The notes under the pieces: model-generated
The model's database searches: none
What the model was told of the DNA's origin: nothing
Seen by the model: only the letters and a program-made list of their open reading frames with translations
Source: Acinetobacter sp. SAAs474
GTDB taxonomy: Bacteria; Pseudomonadota; Gammaproteobacteria; Pseudomonadales; Moraxellaceae
NCBI RefSeq assembly: GCF_032823475.1
Contig: NZ_CP127915.1
Span: forward strand, 1,488,001 to 1,552,000
Length of the DNA stretch: 64,000 bases
Reading direction: 5' to 3'
Shown: positions 1 to 10,577 of the stretch, piece after piece
Layout of the letters: the number at the start of each line of letters is the position of its first letter
How positions within the stretch are numbered: position 1 is the stretch's first letter
Program-made: the position numbers and the translations under genes

Positions 1-31
1 CTTTTCTATCAACGATTAAATAGGTGGTCAA

Positions 32-235
32 ATGCGTCTCGTCATTTGCTGCATGGGTCTTATACTTTGCAGTAGCTTACTTGTGGCATGTGGTCAAACC
101 GGAGCTTTACAGCTACCGAATGATCCGAATTATGATAAACGTGCAAAATATTTGTTATATCCAGATGCTAAACCTCAGCAACAGCAGCAAATTGCAGTAC
201 AACAAGAGGCATCAGCAGCTGTAGCCACTGAATGA
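32..235 (+). CDS. lptM: LptM-type small outer-membrane lipoprotein
   Basis: This 67-residue protein has a lipoprotein signal peptide ending in LVAC, with the lipidated Cys at residue 20. It is followed by GQTGALQLP, which matches the CGxxGxLxxP start of LptM (YifL). In enterobacteria LptM associates with the LptD/LptE LPS translocon and helps LptD disulfide maturation. The tail is Gln/Ala-rich and probably disordered. The gene sits directly upstream of lysA, the usual place for lptM in many Proteobacteria. A GGTGG ribosome-binding site lies at 23-27. The family call rests on the lipobox, the short motif and gene order; the exact role in this organism is inferred. Confidence 0.8.
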   Translation: MRLVICCMGLILCSSLLVACGQTGALQLPNDPNYDKRAKYLLYPDAKPQQQQQIAVQQEASAAVATE

Positions 236-260
236 GTCTCGTTGAGCTGACTCATTTTTT
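231..260 (+). terminator. Rho-independent terminator of lptM
   Basis: AATGAGTC (231-238) pairs perfectly with GACTCATT (249-256) and is followed by a T run. The stem overlaps the lptM stop codon. It separates lptM from lysA, so lysA probably has its own promoter or depends on read-through. Confidence 0.75.
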
Positions 261-300
261 AATTACGACACCATTCTCGCTTTAACGAAAGGATACATTC

Positions 301-1545
301 ATGAGTTTCACCCGCATTAATGGGGTATTGCATGCCGAGCAATGTTCATTACAGCAGCTTGCAGAGCAATTTGGCACGCCACTTTATGTTTATTCAAAGG
401 CAAGCTTTGAAAAACATTATTTAGATATGGATCGTGCATTTAGCTTTATCGATCATCAAATTTGTTTTGCGGTAAAGTCTAATTCTAACCTTGCGGTATT
501 GAATGTATTAGCCAAACTGGGTGCGGGTTTTGATATTGTCACTGGCGGGGAATTAGCACGTGTACTAAAAGCTGGTGGTGATCCTGCTAAAATCGTATTT
601 TCTGGTTTAGGTAAAACCGAAAGCGATATTGAACAGGCTTTAAATGTTGGCATTGCTTGTTTTAATGTGGAATCTTATGCCGAGTTAGACCGTATTCAGC
701 GTGTTGCAAAGCGTTTGGATCGAAAAGCACCGATTTCTTTACGTGTAAATCCTGATGTCGATGCAAAAACACATCCTTATATTTCAACCGGATTAAAAGA
801 AAATAAATTTGGTATTCCATCAGATGTTGTTTTTGAAACCTACCAATATGCGGCATCTTTATCTCATTTAGACATTGTTGGTATAGATTGTCATATCGGC
901 TCTCAGTTAACGGAAACACAACCTTTCGTTGATGCACTTGATCGTGTCGTGGTGATGATTGAGCAACTTAAATCATTAGGTATTCACTTAAAGCATATCG
1001 ATATTGGTGGTGGGCTTGGAGTAACCTATAAAGATGAAACCCCACCTAGTGTTGAAGCGTATGCTCATGCACTAGAACCAGCACTAGAAAAACTGGCTTT
1101 AAAAGTCTATATGGAACCAGGCCGTAGTATTTCTGCCAATGCAGGTGTGTTATTAACCAAAGTAGATTTACTTAAGCCGACCAATCATCGTAATTTTGCC
1201 ATTGTTGATGCAGCAATGAATGACTTGATTCGCCCAGCGCTCTATGAGGCATGGATGGATATTCAAGCAGTTACACCGCGGACAGATGCTCAAACACAGC
1301 TATGGGATATTGTAGGTGCGATTTGTGAAACGGGTGACTTTTTAGGTAAACAACGTTCACTGGCATTGCAGGACAATGATGTTTTGGCGGTATTGGGTGC
1401 GGGTGCATATGGCTTTGTGATGAGTTCAAATTATAATAGTCGTGGTCGTGCAGCAGAAGTCATGGTAGATGGCCATGAATCATATTTAATTCGTGAACGC
1501 GAAACACTAGAATCGCTTTGGGAACGTGAGCATTTATTGCCTTAA
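301..1545 (+). CDS. lysA: Diaminopimelate decarboxylase
   Basis: This PLP enzyme converts meso-diaminopimelate to L-lysine, the last step of lysine synthesis. The 414-residue length is typical for LysA. Visible motifs of the fold-III decarboxylase family are FAVKSN with the PLP lysine at residue 59, HIGSQ, DIGGGLG (phosphate binding), EPGRS, and CETGD carrying the active-site Cys contributed by the second subunit. [12 protein letters not shown] closes the C-terminal barrel. The ATG has an AAAGGA ribosome-binding site at about 287-292. dapF follows after 13 bp, so the two genes probably form an operon that both makes and consumes meso-diaminopimelate. The identification is secure. Confidence 0.97.
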   Translation: MSFTRINGVLHAEQCSLQQLAEQFGTPLYVYSKASFEKHYLDMDRAFSFIDHQICFAVKSNSNLAVLNVLAKLGAGFDIVTGGELARVLKAGGDPAKIVFSGLGKTESDIEQALNVGIACFNVESYAELDRIQRVAKRLDRKAPISLRVNPDVDAKTHPYISTGLKENKFGIPSDVVFETYQYAASLSHLDIVGIDCHIGSQLTETQPFVDALDRVVVMIEQLKSLGIHLKHIDIGGGLGVTYKDETPPSVEAYAHALEPALEKLALKVYMEPGRSISANAGVLLTKVDLLKPTNHRNFAIVDAAMNDLIRPALYEAWMDIQAVTPRTDAQTQLWDIVGAICETGDFLGKQRSLALQDNDVLAVLGAGAYGFVMSSNYNSRGRAAEVMVDGHESYLIRERETLESLWEREHLLP

Positions 1546-1558
1546 GGAGTCATTTAAA

Positions 1559-2404
1559 ATGCTATTAGAATTTGCAAAAATGCATGGCTTGGGTAATGAC
1601 TTTATGGTTGTTGACTTAATTAGCCAGAAAGCATGTTTTGATACCTTAACGATTCAGCGTCTTGCAGATCGACATTTTGGTATTGGTTTTGATCAGTTAT
1701 TGATTGTTGAACCACCCGATGTACCCAATGCAGATTTTAAATACCGGATTTTTAATGCTGATGGTTCTGAGGTAGAACAGTGTGGTAACGGTGTGCGTTG
1801 TTTTGCCCGTTTTGTACATGATCGTCAACTGACGACAAAAACTAAAATAAAGGTACAAACTAAATCTGGAATGGTTGAGCCAGAACTCGGACAAAATGGT
1901 TGGGTGCGTGTCAATATGGGCTACCCTAAATTTCTTCCAGCAGAAATTCCGTTTATTGCAGCAGAACCAGATAATTTATACGCTATTGATTTGCCTGATC
2001 AGCAACAATTGATCATTGATGTGGTCAATATGGGCAATCCTCATGCCGTGACGATTGTAGCAAATGTATTGACCGCAGATGTGGCAGGTATTGGTCCACA
2101 AGTCGAGTCGCATTCTCGTTTTCCACAACGTGTCAATGTTGGCTTTATGCAAATTGTTGATGAAAAACATACACGGTTACGTGTTTTTGAGCGCGGTGTT
2201 GGGGAAACCTTAGCCTGTGGTACTGGTGCATGTGCAGCAGCAGTCTCTGGTATACGCCGTGGTTTATTAGCCAATGCGGTTGAAGTAGAACTGGCTGGTG
2301 GTAAGCTGTTAATTGAATGGTGTGAAGGGGATGTGGTCTGGATGACTGGGCCAACAGCACTGGTTTATAATGGTCAATTAGATTTAAGCTATTTTCAAGT
2401 TTAG
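1559..2404 (+). CDS. dapF: Diaminopimelate epimerase
   Basis: DapF interconverts LL- and meso-diaminopimelate by a two-cysteine, cofactor-free mechanism, feeding peptidoglycan and lysine synthesis. Both catalytic cysteines are visible: Cys75 in QCGNGVRC and Cys220 in ACGTGAC. The start was placed at ATG 1559 because AAGGAGT (1544-1550) sits just upstream and [15 protein letters not shown] is the usual DapF N-terminus; an upstream in-frame TTG at 1526 lies inside lysA. The product is 281 residues, close to the family norm. It is co-oriented with lysA and followed by xerC, as in several gammaproteobacteria. Confidence 0.97.
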   Translation: MLLEFAKMHGLGNDFMVVDLISQKACFDTLTIQRLADRHFGIGFDQLLIVEPPDVPNADFKYRIFNADGSEVEQCGNGVRCFARFVHDRQLTTKTKIKVQTKSGMVEPELGQNGWVRVNMGYPKFLPAEIPFIAAEPDNLYAIDLPDQQQLIIDVVNMGNPHAVTIVANVLTADVAGIGPQVESHSRFPQRVNVGFMQIVDEKHTRLRVFERGVGETLACGTGACAAAVSGIRRGLLANAVEVELAGGKLLIEWCEGDVVWMTGPTALVYNGQLDLSYFQV

Positions 2405-2439
2405 TTAGCGCAGTTTTAATCTTAAAGTGTTTAAAATCA

Positions 2440-2471
2440 AAGTATCCTTGTCTGTCAGGATGAGGATACTT
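2440..2471 (+). other. Inverted repeat after dapF with two alternative pairings
   Basis: AAGTATCC (2440-2447) is perfectly complementary to GGATACTT (2464-2471). The inner ATCCT can instead pair with AGGAT at 2457-2461. No T run follows, so this is not a standard terminator; it could act in mRNA processing or attenuation between dapF and xerC. Further downstream, a TATAAT at 2515-2520 has a TTGCCA 20 bp before it, a weak promoter candidate for xerC. Confidence 0.4.
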
Positions 2472-2662
2472 GAATGATCAATCAGATTTTGCCAAATGGT
2501 GCATGATGGATCGATATAATCTCGAATATGATGCTGATTATACTTAAAATAAACTTGCTATTGATTTGGATGATCATTGATCATCATCGATTGGGTCGGG
2601 ATGTATTTTAATATGATCGATTGTTGATAACGCCATCACTGTGATGATTTAGGAACAGTAAA

Positions 2663-3592
2663 ATGCAACAAAATACTATGCAATTACTTTCCATGTGGTT
2701 AAAAGAACGAGAAATACAGCATCATTCTCAACATACTTTGATTGCTTATGAGCGTGATGTTGCTGATTTTTTAAACTATTGTGACCGTCAGAAATTGGCG
2801 TTAAACCACTTGGAAACCTCTGATTTACGTCGTTATTTAGCAGCCAAAGTGGAGATTGATCAATTAAGTTCAAGTACCATGCAGCGTATGCTTTCTGCAA
2901 TTCGTCAATTTATGAAATGGGCTGAACAAGGACATTATCTTGTATTTAATCCAAGTGATGATTTTCAGTTAAGACGACAGCCACGACCCTTACCGGGAAT
3001 GATTGATGTTGAGATTATTACTCAGATTTTAGATCAGCCACCACCATCATCAGCATTACAAAAACAGCTTTGGATACGAGACAAGGCGATTTTAGAATTA
3101 TTATATTCCAGTGGATTGCGATTATCTGAAGTACAAGGCTTACGCATTAAAGATATTGATTTTCAGCGCCAATTGCTTAGAGTAACAGGTAAGGGGAATA
3201 AGACCAGAATTATTCCTTTTGGGACTAAAGCCAAAGATGCATTATTCGTATGGTTAGAATGCTATGCAACGTGGCAGCCTAATATTGTGGCTGAGGCACA
3301 GGTTTTTATTACCCAAAAAGGTCAGCCTTTGGGAGTAAGGCAAATTGAAAATCGAGTGAAATTACAGGCACAAAGAGCAGGCGTCAGTGTTGATTTACAC
3401 CCACATTTACTCCGTCATTGTTTTGCCAGTCATATGTTATCAAATAGTGGTGATCTTCGAGTTGTACAAGAGATGTTAGGTCATAGTAATTTAACCACCA
3501 CACAGATTTATACCCATGTGGACTTTAATCATCTTGCCAAGGTGTATGATCAAGCACATCCTCGTGCTCAAATAAAGAAGTCTACGCTTTGA
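2663..3592 (+). CDS. xerC: Tyrosine recombinase XerC
   Basis: XerC, with XerD, resolves chromosome dimers at dif. The 309-residue protein has an N-terminal SAM-like core-binding domain (about residues 5-95) and a catalytic domain with the expected residues: Arg in SSGLRLSE, Lys in VTGKGNK, HLLRH, GH in MLGHSNL, and the nucleophilic Tyr in TTQIYTHVD. The ATG is preceded by TTTAGGA. Position after dapF is the classic context for xerC rather than for a mobile-element integrase, and no att sites or phage genes are nearby. XerC versus XerD is decided mainly by this context. Confidence 0.92.
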   Translation: MQQNTMQLLSMWLKEREIQHHSQHTLIAYERDVADFLNYCDRQKLALNHLETSDLRRYLAAKVEIDQLSSSTMQRMLSAIRQFMKWAEQGHYLVFNPSDDFQLRRQPRPLPGMIDVEIITQILDQPPPSSALQKQLWIRDKAILELLYSSGLRLSEVQGLRIKDIDFQRQLLRVTGKGNKTRIIPFGTKAKDALFVWLECYATWQPNIVAEAQVFITQKGQPLGVRQIENRVKLQAQRAGVSVDLHPHLLRHCFASHMLSNSGDLRVVQEMLGHSNLTTTQIYTHVDFNHLAKVYDQAHPRAQIKKSTL

Positions 3593-3843
3593 TAAATCTC
3601 TATTGAGTGTAGGGCGAGTAGTATAATATGGGATAAAACACCTATTTTCCCCCAATGAAGATAGATGTGCGGCTTTATAGCGCAATATTGTTAAATTTTG
3701 AACTAACGTCTTATCACAAAAACAAAAGATTTTAGATACAGTAATGGATCATTAAAAACTCAATTTTATACCTGAATTGTGCTGGATAAAAAAGTTTTAG
3801 TGTTCCATAGTTCGAGAGACAAATTAAAAAATAAGGCTTTAAG

Positions 3844-4227
3844 ATGATAACAGACATTCAGCAAAAATATGATCAGCTTACTGAAGTACAAAAAGAAATT
3901 TTCGCAGGTTATGGCTTAAGACAGATCAAACATTTTGTCGAAGTCAGTTTGCCTACAATCAAGGCGTTATTGCCTTGTGGTGCCGATGTACAAGGGATTA
4001 ATTCACAAGGCAAGTTACAAGCTTTTAATCCAGAAACGCAGCAAACATACCTGTGGATTTCTGATTTAAAGTGGCAAGCTACACCAGTAACTGACAAAAA
4101 CTTAGATACAGCAGAAAATTTTATTGCAATTTGGCAGACTTTTAATTTGCAAGCATATCCAATGATTGATTTAAGCCATATCCATCGTGATTTTTTGGCA
4201 GGAAAAATGAGTGAGACTAATTTTTAA
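3844..4227 (+). CDS. Conserved hypothetical protein, 127 residues
   Basis: I do not recognise this protein. It has no signal peptide or membrane segment. It begins with a helical stretch (about residues 1-45), followed by a segment rich in turn and strand residues (GADVQGINSQG, TYLWISDLKW). Codon use resembles the neighbours and the frame is open for its whole length. The upstream ribosome-binding site is weak (AAGG about 10 bp before the ATG). Gaps of roughly 250 and 520 bp on either side suggest a single-gene transcription unit. A small cytoplasmic protein specific to Acinetobacter and relatives is the most I can infer. Confidence 0.6.
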   Translation: MITDIQQKYDQLTEVQKEIFAGYGLRQIKHFVEVSLPTIKALLPCGADVQGINSQGKLQAFNPETQQTYLWISDLKWQATPVTDKNLDTAENFIAIWQTFNLQAYPMIDLSHIHRDFLAGKMSETNF

Positions 4228-4744
4228 TCATCTGTTTTTTGCTGACCCAGTAAAAAATACATCATGATTTTAAGACTAAAGCCACATTGGGTTTTTAGGT
4301 TGAATATCAGGAATGTTTAAGATTGTTAAAAAAGCACATTTTACCTTTTGATCTTGTTTAGGTCGTATAGACTTTTTTCTAAACTGTGCGTTATTGTGGA
4401 TCAGTTGACAGAACGGCCATGCAATGATCGGTGCGAATAGGTATAAAATTTTAGTGATGGTCACTATTTTAAATTAAGTTATCAGAACTTCTGATGAGCT
4501 AAATAAGATAAAAAGTAATATAAATCAATGTTTAAAAAGTGATCCATTACTATGGTCAAATGGAAAATATAAAAATGTGAACGCATCGTTCAGTGAATTT
4601 TACGCTTTTTTACAGGTCTTTAGCCAATTGTGACTTGACCGAAATACCATACACATTGCAAGATAGGGCACCTAAAAAAATTTAAGTGAAGAGTTGTCAT
4701 AACTTTTCTCAATTTCTATATTTGCTAAAACAGCCGAGGATTAC
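4228..4744. other. Non-coding stretch upstream of etfBA
   Basis: About 517 bp, very AT-rich. A GTG-initiated 62-codon frame on the minus strand (4276-4464) has one hydrophobic segment but no ribosome-binding site, so it was not called. A TTGACC at 4635-4640 could be a -35 element for etfB, but the -10 candidates 17-19 bp later (CAAGAT, AAGATA) are poor. GCCGAGGATTAC just before 4745 supplies the ribosome-binding site of etfB. Confidence 0.4.
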
Positions 4745-5497
4745 ATGAAGGCTCTTGTTGCTGTAAAACGTGTGGTTGATGCCAACGTTAAAGTTCGCGT
4801 TAAACCAGACCATAGTGGGGTCGAACTTACTAACGTAAAAATGTCAATAAACCCATTCTGTGAAATCGCAGTGGAAGAAGCGGTTCGTTTGAAAGAAAAA
4901 GGAATCGTTTCAGAAATTGTTGTTGTTTCTATTGGTCCTAAAGAAGCTCAAGAACAAATTCGTTCAGCGATGGCACTTGGTGCTGATCGTGGTATTTTGG
5001 TTGAAGCTGACGACAATCAAATTGGTGCACTTGAAGTTGCAAAAATCTTAAAAGCGATTGTTGAGGCTGAACAGGCACAACTGATTCTTTTGGGTAAACA
5101 AGCGATTGATGATGACTCTAATCAAGTGGGTCAAATGCTTGCTGCTTTACTTGGCGCAGGTCAAGGTACATTTGCATCAGAAGTTAAAGTTGATGGTGAT
5201 AAAGTTGTCGTGACCCGTGAAATTGATGGCGGATTACAAACTGTTGAGCTTGGACTTCCTGCGGTGATTACTACTGATTTACGTTTGAATGAGCCACGTT
5301 ATGCGGCATTACCAAACATTATGAAAGCACGTAAAAAGCCATTAGATATTAAGTCTGCAGCAGATTATGGTATAACTTCTAGCACTCAATTGAAGACAGT
5401 TAAAGTTGAACCACCTGCAGAACGTAAAGCTGGCGTACAAGTGAAATCTGTGGATGAGCTTGTAGATAAGTTAAAAAATGAAGCGAAAGTGATCTAA
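4745..5497 (+). CDS. etfB: Electron transfer flavoprotein beta subunit
   Basis: EtfB binds AMP and forms the ETF heterodimer with EtfA. ETF passes electrons from acyl-CoA and related dehydrogenases to ETF-ubiquinone oxidoreductase. The 250-residue protein starts [12 protein letters not shown] and carries the family segments [19 protein letters not shown], the AMP-binding region with [16 protein letters not shown], and the recognition-loop area with [21 protein letters not shown]. The GAGGA ribosome-binding site is clear. etfA follows after 17 bp and both precede one strong terminator, so this is a two-gene operon. Confidence is high from the alignable motifs and the pairing. Confidence 0.96.
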   Translation: MKALVAVKRVVDANVKVRVKPDHSGVELTNVKMSINPFCEIAVEEAVRLKEKGIVSEIVVVSIGPKEAQEQIRSAMALGADRGILVEADDNQIGALEVAKILKAIVEAEQAQLILLGKQAIDDDSNQVGQMLAALLGAGQGTFASEVKVDGDKVVVTREIDGGLQTVELGLPAVITTDLRLNEPRYAALPNIMKARKKPLDIKSAADYGITSSTQLKTVKVEPPAERKAGVQVKSVDELVDKLKNEAKVI

Positions 5498-5514
5498 TAC
5501 AGAAGGATAAAATC

Positions 5515-6447
5515 ATGAGTATTTTAGTTATCGCTGAGCACGACAACAAAGCACTGAATGGTGCAACATTAAACGTTGTTGCTGCGGCTGAAAAAATTGG
5601 TGGTGATATCACTGTATTGGTTGCTGGTTCTGGCGTACAGGCTGTTGCTGAGCAAGCGGCTAAAATTGCAGGAATTAGCAAGGTTTTATTGGCTGATGAT
5701 GCAATTTATGCCAATCAGTTGGCTGAAAATGTTGCTAAATTAATTGCAGCATTAGGTCAAGGCTATAGTCATATTTTGGCTGCTGCAACTACGACAGGGA
5801 AGAATATTCTTCCTCGCGCGGCTGCACTTTTAGATGTCAGCATGATTACTGACATTATTGCGGTTGAAGGTCCTAAAACTTTTAAACGTCCAATTTATGC
5901 AGGTAACGCGATTGCAACTGTAGAGTCGAGTGAGGCGATTGTGGTTGCAACTGTACGTGGTACAGCATTTGATCCAGTGGGTGCCAACAGTGGTCCTGTT
6001 GCTATTGAAACGATTGCAGCACAAGGTGATGCCGGTGTTTCAAAATTTGTTTCAGAAGAAATTGTTAAATCTGAACGCCCAGAACTGACTGCTGCACGTA
6101 TTGTTGTTTCTGGTGGACGTGGTGTGGGTTCTGGTGAAAACTACCATAAAGTATTAGATCCATTAGCGGATAAATTAGGTGCAGCTCAAGGCGCTTCACG
6201 TGCTGCAGTTGATGCCGGCTTTGTTCCGAATGATATGCAAGTGGGGCAAACAGGTAAAATTGTTGCACCAGACCTATATGTCGCAGTCGGAATTTCAGGT
6301 GCGATTCAGCATTTGGCAGGAATGAAAGACTCTAAGGTGATTGTTGCTATCAACAAAGATGAAGAAGCACCTATTAACGCTGTTGCAGACTATTGGCTTG
6401 TTGGCGACCTGAATACGGTAGTGCCAGAGTTGGTGTCAAAACTTTAA
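5515..6447 (+). CDS. etfA: Electron transfer flavoprotein alpha subunit
   Basis: EtfA carries the FAD of the ETF heterodimer. The 310-residue protein has an N-terminal alpha/beta domain ([11 protein letters not shown]) and the C-terminal FAD domain. The FAD domain shows [32 protein letters not shown] and [26 protein letters not shown], all classic EtfA signatures. AGAAGGATAAAATC gives a good ribosome-binding site. It follows etfB in the same operon and is ended by the hairpin at 6480-6509. Confidence 0.97.
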   Translation: MSILVIAEHDNKALNGATLNVVAAAEKIGGDITVLVAGSGVQAVAEQAAKIAGISKVLLADDAIYANQLAENVAKLIAALGQGYSHILAAATTTGKNILPRAAALLDVSMITDIIAVEGPKTFKRPIYAGNAIATVESSEAIVVATVRGTAFDPVGANSGPVAIETIAAQGDAGVSKFVSEEIVKSERPELTAARIVVSGGRGVGSGENYHKVLDPLADKLGAAQGASRAAVDAGFVPNDMQVGQTGKIVAPDLYVAVGISGAIQHLAGMKDSKVIVAINKDEEAPINAVADYWLVGDLNTVVPELVSKL

Positions 6448-6479
6448 TTGAGTGAATGGTTAAATCTAACCATAACACC

Positions 6480-6509
6480 ATGCCAGTCTATTATAGACTG
6501 GCATTTTTT
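6480..6509 (+). terminator. Terminator of the etfBA operon
   Basis: Perfect 11-bp stem (ATGCCAGTCTA, 6480-6490; TAGACTGGCAT, 6494-6504) with a TTA loop, followed by a run of T. Confidence 0.92.
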
Positions 6510-6814
6510 ATGCAACAAGGTTTTGGCTTATATTAGGCCAATCAACGATGATTAAAACTATTCTAATAGCCTGAATAATCATGATAAATTCTTGAGCGAA
6601 TATTCACATTATTGAGTTGAAAATTGAAAATCCTATCGAATTAATATCATCTTTTAAAATAGAATAATCAAGATACTGAGTACATTTATTTTGCGATATC
6701 TCTAATTTAAAGTGCTGCTTTAAAATTGAGTTTAATACGCAATTGACTTTTCAATATGCATAGAATAAATCATCATGATGTTCGTGATGAAACAGACCAA
6801 TTTAGACTGAAATA

Positions 6815-6823
6815 TGCTATACT
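6815..6823 (+). promoter_or_regulatory. Extended -10 promoter candidate for gyrA
   Basis: TGCTATACT (TGn plus TATACT, 5 of 6 to consensus) lies about 107 bp upstream of the gyrA start, with no good -35, as expected for an extended -10 promoter. The rest of the gap 6510-6929 is AT-rich and shows no gene. AAGGAG just before 6930 is the gyrA ribosome-binding site. Confidence 0.4.
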
Positions 6824-6929
6824 ATCCGACTGAATTTTTAATATTAGTTCAGCTTTTTTGAACTGATTTATGGCTGAATTTACGACATATAAATACAGGT
6901 AAATATTGCTTGTAGAATAAGGAGTATGC

Positions 6930-9908
6930 ATGAGCGTATCGGAAATTAGACCGATTGCCATTGAGGATGAACTCAAACACTCGTATTTAGACTATGCGAT
7001 GAGCGTTATTGTATCGCGAGCATTGCCAGATGTACGAGATGGTCTTAAACCAGTTCATCGTCGTGTGCTTTTCGCAATGCACGAACTGGGCAATGACTAT
7101 AATAAAGCGTATAAAAAGTCTGCTCGTGTCGTGGGTGACGTAATTGGTAAATATCATCCTCACGGTGATTCTGCTGTCTATGAAACCATTGTTCGTATGG
7201 CGCAGGACTTTAGTTTGCGTTACCAATTGGTCGATGGTCAAGGTAACTTTGGTTCTGTCGATGGCGATAGTGCTGCTGCAATGCGTTATACTGAAGTACG
7301 TATGCGTAAGCTTACTCATGAGCTATTAGCCGATCTAGAAAAAGATACGGTAGAGTGGGAAGATAACTACGATGGCTCTGAGCGTATTCCGCAAGTGATG
7401 CCAACACGTGTACCCAATTTATTGATTAATGGTGTAACAGGTATTGCGGTCGGTATGGCCACCAATATGGCACCGCATAATATGACCGAAGTGATTCATG
7501 CATGTTTGGCATATGCTGAAAATCCACATATTAGTATTGAAGGTTTGATGGCGCATATTACGGGACCAGATTTTCCGACAGGTGGTATCATCTATGGTAA
7601 GTCTGGTATTGTTGATGCATATCGTACTGGTAAGGGACGTCTTTATTTACGTGGTAAATATCATTTTGAGGAAGATGCCAAAACTGGACGTATCACGATT
7701 GTCTTTACAGAAATTCCTTATCAGGTCAATAAAGCCAAAACCATTGAACGTATTGCGGAATTAGTAAAAGAGAAAAAACTGGAAGGGATTTCAGAGTTAC
7801 GTGATGAATCTGATAAAGAGGGCATGCGTATTGCTATTGACTTAAAGCGTGGTGAAAATGCTGAAGTCATTGTCAATAACTTATTCTTAAATACACAATT
7901 AGAAAACTCTTTTAGCATTAATATGGTTTGCCTCGATAATGGCCAACCTAAGCTAATGAATTTAAAAGATATTATTGCTGCGTTTATTCGTCACCGTCAA
8001 GAAGTTGTGACACGCCGCACCATGTTTGAATTGCGTAAAGCACGTGAACGTGGCCATATTTTAGAAGGTCTTACGGTTGCGTTAGCCAATATTGATGCCA
8101 TTATTGAGACCATTAAATCTTCTGCAAATCCAGCCGAAGCGCGTGAACGACTTCAATCTGGTGAATGGTCCGCAGGTGGTGTGATTTCATTACTGGAAAA
8201 AGCAGGATCGATTTCTATACGTCCCGAGGTGATTGATGGTGAAGATTTAACTCGACCTTATGGGTTAGATGCGCAAATTTATCGTCTTTCACCGACTCAA
8301 GTTGCAGCAATTCTAGAATTACGTTTGCATCGTCTAACGGGTTTAGAGCAAGATAAATTACATGCTGAATATGCTGAAATTTTAGGCCAAATCGCTGAAT
8401 ATACTGCTATTTTAAATGACTTTAATCTATTGATGAATGTCATTAAAGAAGAATTGGCTCTGATTCTGCAGCAATATGGTGATGCACGTCGTACAGATAT
8501 TGTGGAATCTCGTATTGATTTTTCACGTGAGGACTTGATTCCTGAAGAGCAAGTGGTACTCACGGTTTCAAAAACAGGATATGCCAAAACTCAGCCGTTA
8601 TCTGATTATGCGGCACAGCGTCGTGGTGGACGTGGTAAGTCTGCAACATCGATGAAAGAAGATGATTATATTCAGCATCTTATCGTGACTTCAAATCATG
8701 CAACGGTATTGTGTTTTACCAATGTGGGTAAAGTGTATCGTTTAAAAGTATTTGAAGTACCACAAGCATCACGTGGTTCCAAAGGCCGTCCAATGGTAAA
8801 TTTATTACCACTTGATGCCGATGAAACTATTACAGCAATTTTACCTGTCGTGGATGCACCAAAGAAATTTAAAGAGCGATTGATTGATTTTCAAGCCTTT
8901 GTTAAAGCAAATGCCGTTAAATTACAAGAGAATGAAATTATTCATACGCACTATGCTGAATTGACTGCTGCTTTAGCAGCGCTTGAGCCAGATGCTGAAG
9001 ATCTTTCGGATGCCTTGCGTGTGCAATTAAAACAACTCGGCGTAGAACTTACTGCAAGTGATTTAGATGATGAAATCATTCAAGATTTTGCGCAACAAGC
9101 GGAAGCTGTACGTAAAAACTTCTATGTCTTTATGGCAACAGCCGCAGGTACGGTAAAACGCGTTGAACTTGAGCAGTTTAGTAACGTACGTTCCAATGGT
9201 TTACGTGCGATTGAACTGAATGATGAAGATACTTTGATCGGTGTTGCAATTACCGATGGTGAACAGCAAATTATGTTGTTCTCGAACGAAGGTAAAGCAA
9301 TTCGTTTTGCTGAAACTGATGTTCGTGCTATGGGGCGCTCTGCCAAAGGTGTACGTGGTATGCGTGTCACGATTGGCGCGAGTTTAGTCGATGAGCTGGA
9401 AGAAAGCGATATTGATCCAGAGGACGAAGATACACCAGAAGTAAGTATGACCAGTCGTATTGTTTCATTGGTGGTGGTACCAGAAACAGGTGAAGTGCTT
9501 TGTGCTTGTGCCAATGGTTATGGTAAACGTACTCCAGTGGGTGATTTCCCAACTAAAAAACGTGGCGGTAAAGGTGTAATCGCCATTAAGACCTCTGAGC
9601 GTAATGGGGAGCTGGTTGGTGCTGTGTCTATTGATGAAAGCAAAGAACTGATGTTGATTTCTGATGGGGGTACTTTGGTACGTACCCGCGCTTCAGAAGT
9701 TGCCACTACTGGACGTAATGCACAAGGTGTGCGTTTGATTCGTCTCGGTAATGATGAAATTCTAGTTGGTGTCGTTTCGGTTGAATCTGTAGAAGAAGCT
9801 GACGAGATTGTATTGGATTCACTTGAAACTGAAGTGGTTACAGATGATGAAACCATTCTGGATGAAACTGAAAATGAATCAGATTTAAGAGAGTCGGAAC
9901 AGGACTAA
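6930..9908 (+). CDS. gyrA: DNA gyrase subunit A, with a large C-terminal-domain insertion
   Basis: GyrA breaks and rejoins DNA in the A2B2 gyrase that introduces negative supercoils. The breakage-reunion domain is intact: the catalytic Tyr is residue 120 (AMRYTEVR), and the quinolone region [12 protein letters not shown] has Ser81 and Glu85, the residues I know from susceptible acinetobacters. The GyrA box QRRGGRG lies near residue 562 and starts the DNA-wrapping beta-pinwheel. At 992 residues it is far longer than E. coli GyrA (875). The excess is mainly about 85 helical, charged residues (roughly 643-729) inserted in one pinwheel blade, between ITAILPV and [13 protein letters not shown]. 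There is also an acidic loop near 825-835 and an acidic tail. The frame is continuous. Confidence 0.97.
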   Translation: MSVSEIRPIAIEDELKHSYLDYAMSVIVSRALPDVRDGLKPVHRRVLFAMHELGNDYNKAYKKSARVVGDVIGKYHPHGDSAVYETIVRMAQDFSLRYQLVDGQGNFGSVDGDSAAAMRYTEVRMRKLTHELLADLEKDTVEWEDNYDGSERIPQVMPTRVPNLLINGVTGIAVGMATNMAPHNMTEVIHACLAYAENPHISIEGLMAHITGPDFPTGGIIYGKSGIVDAYRTGKGRLYLRGKYHFEEDAKTGRITIVFTEIPYQVNKAKTIERIAELVKEKKLEGISELRDESDKEGMRIAIDLKRGENAEVIVNNLFLNTQLENSFSINMVCLDNGQPKLMNLKDIIAAFIRHRQEVVTRRTMFELRKARERGHILEGLTVALANIDAIIETIKSSANPAEARERLQSGEWSAGGVISLLEKAGSISIRPEVIDGEDLTRPYGLDAQIYRLSPTQVAAILELRLHRLTGLEQDKLHAEYAEILGQIAEYTAILNDFNLLMNVIKEELALILQQYGDARRTDIVESRIDFSREDLIPEEQVVLTVSKTGYAKTQPLSDYAAQRRGGRGKSATSMKEDDYIQHLIVTSNHATVLCFTNVGKVYRLKVFEVPQASRGSKGRPMVNLLPLDADETITAILPVVDAPKKFKERLIDFQAFVKANAVKLQENEIIHTHYAELTAALAALEPDAEDLSDALRVQLKQLGVELTASDLDDEIIQDFAQQAEAVRKNFYVFMATAAGTVKRVELEQFSNVRSNGLRAIELNDEDTLIGVAITDGEQQIMLFSNEGKAIRFAETDVRAMGRSAKGVRGMRVTIGASLVDELEESDIDPEDEDTPEVSMTSRIVSLVVVPETGEVLCACANGYGKRTPVGDFPTKKRGGKGVIAIKTSERNGELVGAVSIDESKELMLISDGGTLVRTRASEVATTGRNAQGVRLIRLGNDEILVGVVSVESVEEADEIVLDSLETEVVTDDETILDETENESDLRESEQD

Positions 9909-9920
9909 ATTCGCATAATT

Positions 9921-9946
9921 AAAAAGGACGCTTAGGCGTCCTTTTT
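9921..9946 (+). terminator. Terminator of gyrA
   Basis: AAAAAGGACGC (9921-9931) and GCGTCCTTTTT (9936-9946) form a perfect 11-bp stem with a TTAG loop. It has the A-run/T-run layout of a factor-independent terminator. Confidence 0.93.
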
Positions 9947-10012
9947 CTCACAGTAGCCTCTCAATGATGGTCTCTGTAATTGTAAGATTGATGTTATAGA
10001 TGAGCATTAACT

Positions 10013-10447
10013 ATGAAATTCAAATTATTACTGACGACAGCTACAGGCGCAGTATTATTGACTGCCTGTGATCAAATCAATCAGTATACACAAAGCGTAC
10101 CAGATCCAAGTCCTGAGCAAGCACGTGTTGCACAAATTGCCTATGATCATTTAACACGGGCTGAGTTTGAGCAATTGACTGAAAATTTTGCACCAGAGCT
10201 TAAAACCAAGTTTGCACAAAACAATAAAGTATTGAAAAAATTTGCGCAAGATTTACCTCAACAGGCATATCAATCCAAAAAAATTGTGGCTAAACATTTA
10301 GATCATTCTAAAACGCATCCAGCACGATATACGGTGAGCTATGAATATGCCTATCCAAAAAACTTAGTACAATATGATGTAAGTTTTGATCCAGCTGATC
10401 ATCAAAATAAAATTCGTGATATTAATATACAAATTTTTGGTGAGTGA
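10013..10447 (+). CDS. Putative lipoprotein, 144 residues
   Basis: The N-terminus MKFKLLLTTATGAVLLTACD is a lipoprotein signal with the lipidated Cys at residue 19 (LTAC). Asp follows at +2, which in enterobacteria would favour inner-membrane retention; this rule is uncertain in Acinetobacter. The mature part has a helical segment (about 35-85) and an alternating strand pattern near the C-terminus (ARYTVSYEYAYPKNLVQYDVSF), reminiscent of small periplasmic domains that accumulate mutations freely. I do not recognise a named family. It lies alone between gyrA and the convergent metH. Confidence 0.7.
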   Translation: MKFKLLLTTATGAVLLTACDQINQYTQSVPDPSPEQARVAQIAYDHLTRAEFEQLTENFAPELKTKFAQNNKVLKKFAQDLPQQAYQSKKIVAKHLDHSKTHPARYTVSYEYAYPKNLVQYDVSFDPADHQNKIRDINIQIFGE

Positions 10448-10526
10448 TTTCGATAATCGTCGGTTATCAGTGATCCGGCAATGATATCGCTTATCGAGAT
10501 TTATCAGATGATATAACCCATCACAG

Positions 10527-10564
10527 AATCACAAACAGAACCTGTGAAGTTGCTGTTTGTGATT
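10527..10564. other. Inverted repeat between convergent genes
   Basis: AATCACAAACAG (10527-10538) is a perfect 12-bp complement of CTGTTTGTGATT (10553-10564), with a 14-nt loop. It lies between the 3' ends of the lipoprotein gene and metH. There is no T run on either strand, so it may be a 3'-end stabiliser or Rho-linked end rather than an intrinsic terminator. Confidence 0.5.
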
Positions 10565-10577
10565 GAGTGGTTAATAT

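Noticed and set aside
4276-4464. 62-codon minus-strand frame upstream of etfB as a small membrane protein
   Set aside because: GTG start without a ribosome-binding site and no supporting context.
6987-9856. Several long minus-strand frames within gyrA
   Set aside because: They are antisense shadows of a strongly conserved gene with no family resemblance of their own.
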